A stretch of 64,000 nucleotides of DNA from Trichobilharzia regenti (Eukaryota > Platyhelminthes > Trematoda > Strigeidida > Schistosomatidae): the NCBI GenBank assembly GCA_944472135.2, contig OX235262.1:65844887-65908886 (forward strand), given 5' to 3'. Shown here piece by piece: positions 56,653 through 64,000 of this stretch (position 1 is its first letter; the number at the start of each line of letters is the position of its first letter). The notes under the pieces are model-generated. The model searched no databases. It was not told where the DNA came from and worked only from the letters and a program-made list of their open reading frames with translations. The position numbers and the translations under genes were made by a program.

Positions 56653-57635
56653 TAAACTGAATTATTATTATTGTTCCCTTGGGTTCCTAGTGGAACATAG
56701 GGCTTCAACTGCACGTCTCCACTTGCTTCTGTTTTCCTTCTGCTGTACTTTTCACCTGCATCAATGTTAGTTCACGCTGTTTGAACTCCTCTTCACACGA
56801 TCTCTTCCATGTCACCCTTGGACGTCCCACTCACTGCTTCCCTTTCGGGTTCCACTCAAGGGCTTGACGCGCGATGTCACCCAGCGGTCTCCTCAGCGAG
56901 TGTCCAATCCATCTCCACTTTCTCCTGAATATTTGTTGGTTGGCGATTTGTTCTTGTTTTGTTTGTTCCCATAGTTTCTTGTTGGTGATTCTTTCTGGCC
57001 CGGCCATCTGATCCTCATTCAGTATAGAGCGAAGACAGTTGTTGATAGAGGTCTGCAATAGCCTGTTGGAAATATTCTTAGTGACCCGCCAAGCTTCTGA
57101 TCCGTATAGAAGAACTGAGTTGACGTTTGTATTGAAAATCCGACTGGATTTTGTTGTTGATTCTGGCTGAGTGACGAAGATTTCCAGATTGATTTCAGGT
57201 TGATGAATGTGTTTCTCGCCTTCCCGATTCTCACTCGATTTAACATCCTCGTCCGTTCTGACAGCCTGTAGTTGAGACAATGCTCTCTAGATAAGTGAAT
57301 GAAGTAACCTCTTTCAAATCCCACCCGTTGATGGTGATTGGCACTGGATGTTGCTGTTGTGGTCAGTTGGTTATTTTCATAGCCTCCGTCTTGTCTATGT
57401 TCATCTGGAGTCCTGTCTTTGCTGCTCCTTCAACCAGTTTGTTAGTTTTCGCTTGTAACTTTTCGATTTTAAGTGACATCGCCTAGATTACTAGGTCGCT
57501 AGTTTTCTAGCCGGTCCAAAGCCCAGATAAATAGGGAGGGTTGGAGCGTGGTGCTAGCAACTCTACTTCCAAAACTTAACCAAATTGCTACAGAAACTTC
57601 AACGCGAAAATATATTAAAAATTCCTAAACTAAAT
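56653..57635. mobile_element. Twin-primed (5'-inverted) RTE LINE insertion
   Basis: Minus strand 57480-56663 runs from the end of RT (KLQAKTNKLVEGAAKTGLQM, PITINGWDLKEVTSF) through SSRIFNTNVNSVLLYGSEAW, NKKLWEQTKQEQIANQQIFR, KWRWIGHSLRRPLGDIARQA and the 3' tail CCCTATGTTCCACTAGGAAC with AAT run. Directly abutting at 57481 is the element's 5' UTR in + orientation (TTTTCTAGCCGGTCCAAAGC, to about 57625). TAAACTGAAT (56653-56662) and TAAACTAAAT (57626-57635) are a probable target duplication with one mismatch, so both pieces came in together. Confidence 0.85.
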
Positions 57636-58589
57636 ACCTACCAGTTTTAAATACCAAAGCATTTTTAACTGAGTTAGTGAGTTAATGTACTCACTTAATG
57701 AACGCGTTAGGATATTTAGTAAAAATTAAGTGTCTGTTGATAGAGAGTTTTTATTTAGGAGAATTATATTGGATTGGTGAACCATATACGTTTTTATTAA
57801 AAGGCGTGATACTTGGACACTGTGGTAGTATGTAACTGTATATTAATTTCTTTTTTGTTAGATTTTTCACACAGTGAAACTGTACTGTTTACTGAATGAC
57901 GTTTAAAACATAGTATATTGTTCGTAATCAGATCACTTGCTAATAGACATCTTCGAAACTCAATTTTTATAGTTGTCTTTCCTCATCCTTACTTGTCATA
58001 AGGATAGCAGAATTTTTCAGATGCCAGTAGAACTCCTAACAAGGCAGGAATCAAAGCAGCATTTAAATGCACAAAGTCATTTCGAAACAAATTATGTCGG
58101 TTAGAGAATGACGTACAGCTTAATAAATGAAAGTATTTAGTTTATCTAGTCCTCTGCAATGACTTTGAGGTCAGGCACATAGATAAAAGTAGTGAGCCGG
58201 GGTCAGTTAAATTAGCAGAGTACCCATACTCAGCGAAATCTACACTGAAAGATGCTAATGAAGTAAAAATTCTAAAAGAAACTTCAGCTGTAGCGCTATG
58301 CTCAGTTTCTCACAACCATAAAATAGGATGGATCAATGTGACGGTCTTAAAATGTCATGAGGCAGGATGTAAGAGGAGATTAACCACTGACGCCTTACTT
58401 ATTAAATCAGCTGAGAATGTGTGTAATGCAAAATGATTATTTACTTATCCCGGATATCTGACAAATTCCACTCTCCCGACAACAGAGTGGAAGAAAGAAG
58501 AACTATAAAAAAACAAGTTTCGAAGTTGTATAGTTACAAATGATATGATCACGAACAATAAATTGTGTTCGAAGTGTTATCCGCTAAGC
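57636..58589 (+). other. ABCG intron 7 segment without recognised repeats
   Basis: AT-rich; nothing is supported. Confidence 0.4.
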
Positions 58590-58911
58590 AATACTATTCC
58601 ACTGTTTTGATTTGACACTAGTAACTAGTGTGATGCGTCTAGTCCCCTGACTGGTGTAGACTGAATTCTATCAGTCAGGTTGTAATGTGACCACCATTCT
58701 AGTTAGCTCGCCATCACGGTGCACATTGATTTGATGGTATTAGATGGTTGGAGGCAATCGGCAGGAAGCGGGTTTGAATTTCAGAAGGGACATGAGTTCT
58801 TTCAAGGTTGCAGATACGCCTTGCTGACTGGTGAGTGCCAGCTAGCATGAAACCTAGGTCGAAGGCTTCCTGTGGCCGATTGCCTCCAACCATCTAATAC
58901 TATTCCACTGT
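58590..58911 (+). mobile_element. Family D SINE with 16-bp target duplication
   Basis: AATACTATTCCACTGT at 58590-58605 and 58896-58911 bounds a 290-bp unit: leader (ACTAGTAACTAGTGTGATGC), inverted tail TTAGATGGTTGGAGGCAATC (about 58740), then directly the B-box region (GGGTTTGAATTTC; the A-box half of the tRNA head is deleted), a damaged ribozyme (TTGCTGACTGGTGAGTGCCA, GAAAC, GGTC) and the tail GATTGCCTCCAACCATCT. Confidence 0.87.
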
Positions 58912-59463
58912 GTCATACATATATCAAATAAACAAATCAGTACGAAATTAAATCTGTATTGGTCGCAGACTGATAAAGACCGTGAACTATCAGAGTTACC
59001 TGAATGTGTAGAGAAACGTTTTAGTCGATGACTTTACAATAAAACCAGCTGATACAATTTCTGAGTATTCGCAATTCACGAAAAACGGTGAGAGGATGGT
59101 AGGTGTAGTAGTAACGAGTTACACTTTCATGGTAATACATTTTTATGAATACCTTTCTTTAGATATCTATTTCATCAAATATTTTGAGTGTCATTTAAAG
59201 TGATTTTTCCAAAATGATGTTTCATTTAAATTATGTCTACTTTGGCTTAGACTAAATGTAAACTAATTGGCTTCTGTAATGCTTTTTGACGCTTCTTCAT
59301 TCTGTTTAACTGTCTGAAAACTAAGTCAGCTTTGTAGGACCTTTTTTTAATCAAAGTAAATAACTAAATATTGGTTGTCTGTCATTTTCCTTCTTTTTAG
59401 TTTTTAGTGATGAAAAATAAATAATAACAATAAGTTAAACGCTTTGGAATTTAGACTGCTTAT

Positions 59464-59716
59464 GTTAGAGAGAGTGCGTGGGTGACACAGCAGTAGAATG
59501 CTCGCCAACTACATATGTTGTCCAGCGTTTGATACCTGGCCACTGATGCAATCCTTTACCTCGCTAAGCCAGTAATAAGACTAATAAAGAGAGAAGGTTG
59601 GGCAGGAGGCTAGCAACCCATTCCGTAAAGGTAAACACCACTGCTACTGAAAAACCTGCAGCTTCAAGCCTTGTGTTCCCCTGGGAACGTAAAGGAATGA
59701 AAAAAATAGTTAGAGA
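59464..59716 (+). mobile_element. Family E tRNA-derived SINE
   Basis: tRNA-like head (GGTGACACAGCAGTAGAATG; B-box side GCGTTTGATACC), body (CTCGCTAAGCCAGTAATAAG; GAGGCTAGCAACCC) and RTE-like tail (CCTTGTGTTCCCCTGGGAAC). It is flanked by GTTAGAGA at 59464-59471 and 59709-59716. Confidence 0.78.
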
Positions 59717-60185
59717 AAATACTCTTTAATTTTATTTCAGACAAACATTTGAGCGTTAAGCACCGATCACTTCAAATAGCTTTTTTTCTACTTAACATAA
59801 TATTTTTCTTTTTTCAAACTTAATGGTTTGTCAAAAACAAAAACAATAAACAATGGTTCCATTGAATTCGCGATATATGCTTTTAGAAACTTTATCGTAG
59901 AATTGTCATCTAAATAGTTTTCATTATATATTTTATTACAAATAAACAAAAGAAAGTGTTGATAAAACATATAAGTCGTTTTAAGTACAATTTTCATTCC
60001 AGATAGGTATATTTCGTTGTTGTGCTCAAAACTCTGGACATCTAAAAGTTTATTTTTAAATTCCATATCATATACTTATATTTTGAAGAACGCTTTTCGT
60101 TAGGATATAATATACTCATTGCTACTGAAACATTTATCTACTAAAGACTGTTACATTGCTTCATATTACTGTTATTACCATTATT
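59717..60185 (-). other. AT-rich segment with an unassigned 92-codon open frame
   Basis: Minus frame 60066-59788 (starting MEFKNKLLDVQSFEHNNEIY) is open for 92 codons in AT-rich sequence. It has no recognised motif or splice context and is antisense within the ABCG intron. Not called as a gene. Confidence 0.3.
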
Positions 60186-60189
60186 ATTA

Positions 60190-60960
60190 CTCATCCCTTG
60201 CTGTCCAAGTGGAAGATACGGCCATAGTAGTGCATCTTCTTTACCCTCACCATTCTGCTATCACTTTACTATGACTGCACGATTACTTACAAGCGTCCAT
60301 TTCCCGCCCACATGATCTCTTCTATGTATGCTTCGGACGCCTTAATTGTAGCTTCCTATTTAGGTTTCACGAGATGAACTGGTTCGTGGGTTTTTTTTAA
60401 AGACAAAACACAGTACTATTCGGTAAGAGAACTGTTTGTTTAGCAAATCATGCACAGGGATGCTGAAATACGGAAATCTTACATAAAAAATTTCTATTCG
60501 TACAAGATTCTTATATTCTGCTTCATTTTTTCTTTTCATGCTTCATACATTGTTTCACAAAGATATTTCATTTCTGCCTCTCCACAATCTGATCAGTAAC
60601 TCTTTTATTCACAACTTTTGCATGAGACATCATACGCAACAAAGTAATTATAAATTACTGTCAGTAGCACATGCCATAGCGTTACAGTGAACAGTCTCTT
60701 CAGTGCTTGTTCAGGTTATCTGTATTTCCTTTTGCTTGTTTTCTCGGTTGACAGGTTGTTACCTGGTTCACTGATACAGTCCCTTGCTGTTTATGGTATC
60801 TTTCCGAAATTTCATCTTCAATAGTGAGCCAACATAGCTGTTGATAAAGGGCTGCAGCCAATTGGAGATGCTCTTGTTGATGCGCGAAGTCTCTACACCA
60901 CAGAGAAGTACTGAATTGACATTATTATTCAAAAATTAAAGTAGCTACCGAATTCGTGAT
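60190..60960 (-). mobile_element. RTE-type LINE 3' end, split and decayed
   Basis: Minus strand in two blocks, about 60190-60385 (AGATCATGTGGGCGGGAAAT; tail CCACTTGGACAGCAAGGG) and about 60660-60960 (GAAGAGACTGTTCACTG; ATCAACAGCTATGTTGG; NSVLLCG-like). Roughly 275 bp of unrelated AT-rich sequence separates the blocks. Confidence 0.6.
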
Positions 60961-61147
60961 CTTCTTCTCTATACATTCAGTCCTCAAAGTCTATGTAAGG
61001 AATTTATTAATTAGTAATGAAATCTAGAAATATATTGGAAAACGCTAAGTGTATTTAAGACGTTCCTTTGAAAAAGAACAAATTGAAACACCAACATACG
61101 TTTAAATGTTTTTTATTTTTTGCTTTTTTTTATCCACGACCATTTAG

Positions 61148-61240
61148 TACGATGACCCTAGTCGTGAATTTGCTGCAAATCAATTAACACAATTTCGAGT
61201 ACTTTTTGTCAGAAATGTTTTCTCAATTATGCGTGATTCG
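61148..61240 (+). CDS. ABCG1: ABCG-like transporter, exon 8 (start of membrane domain)
   Basis: Residues 407-437, 31 codons, phase 0: YDDPSREFAANQLTQFRVLF, VRNVFSIMRDS. The LTQF..LF.R...SIMRDS motif is the conserved ABCG1-type entry to membrane helix 1. The donor GTAAGT begins at 61241. The next exon (usually starting VLTHLR-like) was not found before 64000. Confidence 0.95.
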
Positions 61241-61389
61241 GTAAGTTAAACTGAAACTGTGTACATCTTTTACAACTCTTTTAAATTAACTTATAACATT
61301 TATCAAAACTTTCTTTTTCGATACTGCCTCTGTTTGATCAACTAATGAAATCCTGAAACCAATCACATCCCAACAAACCAACATTTAAA

Positions 61390-61645
61390 TAACAATCTGA
61401 TACTCACTTGCCCTATTTATGTAGGTAGTTACCCGGGGTTCTAGTGGGAATTCGTGACCAGCGGGGTACAGCAGGTTGGGTGTGAGGACAAATACTCCCG
61501 GACGATATTCGCTAGTGGTCATGCCATATCATCATGGACCACTCATGGACCATTGGATAGGGTCCCAGTGGCTGAATGGCCTGCGAACTCGCTAGCCTTG
61601 TAACCAGAAGGCCATGTGTTCGAATTTCAGTTATGATCTAATTTC
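61390..61645 (+). repeat. Family B SINE, 5' part and tRNA head (truncated)
   Basis: 5' region (GGGGTTCTAGTGGGAATTCG, GGTGTGAGGACAAATACTC), then A box TGGCTGAATGG and B-box GTGTTCGAATTTC at about 61620. The copy stops before the ribozyme, the reverse of the usual truncation. Confidence 0.72.
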
Positions 61646-61774
61646 TTAAAAACATGTTGGGAGAATTATAGTTTACAAGGTCATGTGATTGTTAGGTAGA
61701 GTATAATGTTGTGTAAATGTTTCAAGAACCTGTAATTATTATAAGGAAGCATAATCGACTTATTTAATTTTTTA

Positions 61775-61965
61775 TTTATTTTGATTACAGCTTGATGCCA
61801 CACCGTATTTTCGGTATAAGTATGGAATTTTCAGCATGTGATACTGGTAGCCCAAATCTCGCAGGCCGACCATAGATATCAGGTGTGCATCGGCAGGGGA
61901 TCGAACCTCGGACCATGTGGATGGTCGGCGAGAGTCCTAACCACTGTGCCACCAACGCACTATTT
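61775..61965 (-). repeat. Family F tRNA SINE
   Basis: Minus strand: head GTGGCACAGTGGTTAGGACT with B box GAGGTTCGATCCCC, body CACACCTGATATCTATGG and AATACGGTGTGGCATCAAGC, and an AAATAAATAAAAAA-type tail near 61765-61785. Same family as 31810-32012. Confidence 0.78.
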
Positions 61966-61969
61966 ATTA

Positions 61970-62330
61970 TTATTCACTTTGCTTCCGAGTAGTTAACATG
62001 GCTTTAACAACAAATCTCCACTTCATTCTGTTCTCTTCAGTCTCTTTTGGATGACCCTATAAGCTTTTATCCCCTTTACCCTACAAGATCTCCTCAGTAC
62101 CACCCTTCGACCTTTAACTCAACATTTCCCAACTAGGTTCCATTCGAGGACCTGCCTTTCGTGCGATGTTACTCAATACTCTCCTCAGAAGATTTCCGAT
62201 ACATCTACGATTCCCTCTGCATATTTGCTGTGCAAAATTTTCTTTATTGGTTCGTTACCAGAGGTCCCTGCTGCCAAGCATTCCAAGTCGTGTGATTTTC
62301 AGTATGGAGTGAAGGCAGTCAACTTTATTT
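61970..62330 (-). mobile_element. RTE-type LINE 3' end (decayed)
   Basis: Minus strand: ACTGCCTTCACTCCATACTG, AGAGGGAATCGTAGATGTAT, AGGAGAGTATTGAGTAACAT, GAATGGAACCTAGTTGGGAA and GAGGAGATCTTGTAGGG, in the family order, with an AAT run at about 61961-61972. It starts beside the head of the family F SINE. Confidence 0.7.
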
Positions 62331-64000
62331 AGACACTTTTATTTTCAGTGAATACCATATTATTAGACATCATTTTCTAGTGTTATTCCTCACTCTTAAA
62401 CTATATTTACTGAACGTCTATACGTACGATATTTTTTAAATTGAAGGGATACTCTTATCTTATTGTGGAGATGTAATTAGTTGGCTTCAACACTAGGTTT
62501 TGAATTCGCGTCCCTCTCCACTTATTTCTGTGTGAACAACTGGATAGTATCATCAGTTAACACACATTAGGTGTGGCTGATAGTCTGAAACTTGAAGAGC
62601 ATGTTTTAAAACCTTAGCTGAAAAAAAACTAGCTTAATCGTAGTATCACTTTAATCTCACCTCATAGTACTTCACACTTGACAGTATCAGCTTTTATTTC
62701 ATGTTTATCCAAGTTACCGCCACTACCATCAAAGAAAGCAGCCAGATTATACATCAAAGTTGGATCATTCTTGATTAGCTTGATAATATTCACTTGCATG
62801 TAGAGCTTTCTAGTATGTACAACAGTTTAGTTCATTATGTTTTTCATTAATGCAATATATTTATTTATTTATATTATAATTATAGCTCACTTTAGTCAAT
62901 GCAATCGGGAAAAAATATTATGTGTATATAATTAGCATGCATAGAATATTGTCGTCGCTATGGTAAAACTACATACCAAAAAAAACAATGTTGACAGTAC
63001 CTAAGTCTATATGAATAGCTAGTAGAGAGAAAAAAATAGATTAGCTATGTTAATCAGAAATAAGTTACCCAACAGTCGACTTTCAACATATGTCTTTAAG
63101 CACAAATTTGTAGAATATTTTGTGTGAATTACTTGAGTTGGTAATATTTCATACTGTTTTTTTTAATTTATGTAGGCTAAGTGATTTGGGCGGCATGGCG
63201 CCAATTACACATTATGACTCAGGTTTCAGTTTATTCCATCTCGCGCTGTGACTGAATTTTGGTTAAATGTATTTCTGTAGTTGTCCAAAATTGGAAACGG
63301 AACTTGTTTTACTGAATAAAAATTAGTGAACGGTAAATTAGGGCTATGAGGAGGCGAGAGAGAAGCGAGACCTGCGCGATCCAAGTTGACTAAATTTTTA
63401 TACTATAGTTGCTTTAGCTTCACACTGAAAAGTAAAGTTAATAACGCCTTGTAAATACGTTCAACAAATACACGATTTTATTTGCCAGTATAACAACCAG
63501 TTCCCTTAAAGCAGGATCTTCTTCCCAGCCGACATACTGGAAAATTCAAGCTGTTGATTAGAAAAAAATCAATGATCTAAAAATCTGTCAGCCGAAAACG
63601 TCTCTCTCTCTCACGAACTCGTTGGTACTGTTCAGTTGTCTACAAAATTGAAATTCTTACGTATACTGTCGCGGTGTAATATTTACCTCAAGAAAAAACA
63701 CTGGCTATAGTGAGTAATTTTCAAAGCATTTTCAAGTTCTTCATTGCACATGGATTCATATTTATCTCGTCCGATCCGTATGATGTGAAAGCACACCCTT
63801 AAATTCACGAATTTCTGTGAACAGGTCTTACAGTCTGTGGTAGTAAATCCCATTCCACAGTGATACACAGGAAGTGATCTTCAAAATTAAGTATAAAAGA
63901 TTTCAAAAGAATGGATACTGAACGAAGAGTACGCTTTTCGATAACATCATCAGCCTTTACAGTGATATATTCATTATAGTGAATGAATGAATTAGTGTTG
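62331..64000 (+). other. ABCG intron 8, no recognised feature
   Basis: AT-rich. A minus frame of 61 aa at 63683-63868 contains several Cys (YHCGMGFTTTDCKTC) but no recognised fold. A (TC)n run is at about 63600-63611. No ABCG exon 9 was found. Confidence 0.4.

Larger units (their letters stand above)
26302..64000 (+). other. ABCG1: ABCG1/ABCG4-like half-transporter gene, partial (5' part, 8 exons)
   Basis: ABCG half-transporters have one N-terminal nucleotide-binding domain and one C-terminal six-helix membrane domain, dimerise, and export sterols and other lipids. Eight exons give 437 codons: Walker A GPSGAGKS (72-79), Q-loop Gln118 in IMQDD, signature LSGGQ (173-177), Walker B IMFFDE (193-198), D-loop GLDS (202-205), H-loop His230, then the connecting region and LFVRNVFSIMRDS, which precedes membrane helix 1. 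The family is usually about 650-680 residues, so the membrane domain lies beyond the window. Wording such as [22 protein letters not shown] and TIHQPSAK is closest to ABCG1/4. Intron sizes: 36, 2021, 2235, 9094, 5872, 3546 and 10824 bp. Confidence 0.92.

Noticed and set aside
59788..60066. 92-codon minus-strand frame as a gene
   Set aside because: AT-rich, intronic and antisense, with no recognised domain; long frames arise easily in such sequence.
62884..62980. Possible ABCG exon 9 after TTATAG (LTLVNAIGKKYYVYI)
   Set aside because: It lacks the expected VLTHLR-like start and membrane helix and has no donor; only two or three residues fit by chance.
1..64000. CRISPR arrays, operons, bacterial promoters or terminators
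   Set aside because: The window is clearly eukaryotic (spliced genes, SINEs, LINEs). No regularly spaced repeats or prokaryotic gene organisation were seen.

Overview
The window is eukaryotic, AT-rich DNA from a flatworm, very probably a schistosome-type blood fluke (species not determined). The evidence is SMalpha-type tRNA-derived repeats carrying hammerhead ribozymes, CsRn1/Boudicca-like Gypsy pol remains, RTE-type LINEs, Penelope-like GIY-YIG fragments, and genes with tiny 5' introns followed by very long repeat-filled introns.

Two host genes are visible, both on the + strand. (1) The 3' end of a small membrane-protein gene lies in exons 360-553 and 4819-5023. I do not recognise the protein. 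(2) The 5' two thirds of an ABCG1/ABCG4-like half-transporter gene runs from ATG 26302 past the right edge. Eight exons (437 codons) hold the complete nucleotide-binding domain and the start of the membrane domain; the rest lies beyond position 64000.

Layout: 1-5023, membrane-protein gene, with an RTE and two SINE insertions in its intron; 5024-7178, T-rich presumed 3' UTR/intergenic; 7179-14900, Penelope fragments and SINEs; 14950-21699, a broken Gypsy-like LTR element on the minus strand, itself hit by a SINE; 21700-26300, no recognised feature; 26302-64000, the ABCG gene, whose introns contain nearly all the remaining repeats.

The most interesting theme is a set of tRNA-derived SINE families (called B, C and D here; C is SMalpha) that carry compact hammerhead ribozyme cores directly after the tRNA-like promoter. 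Many copies are inserted as fold-back units flanked by an inverted copy of their own 3' tail. Several of these units have perfect 10-16 bp target-site duplications, so the fold-back itself appears to be what moves. Another tRNA SINE family (E) shares its 3' tail with the local RTE LINE, indicating a SINE-LINE partnership. The RTE copies include a twin-primed inversion, an internally deleted copy with a target duplication, and inverted duplications.

Repeat-family letters are local labels. Boundaries of decayed repeats were read by eye and are approximate (tens of bases).
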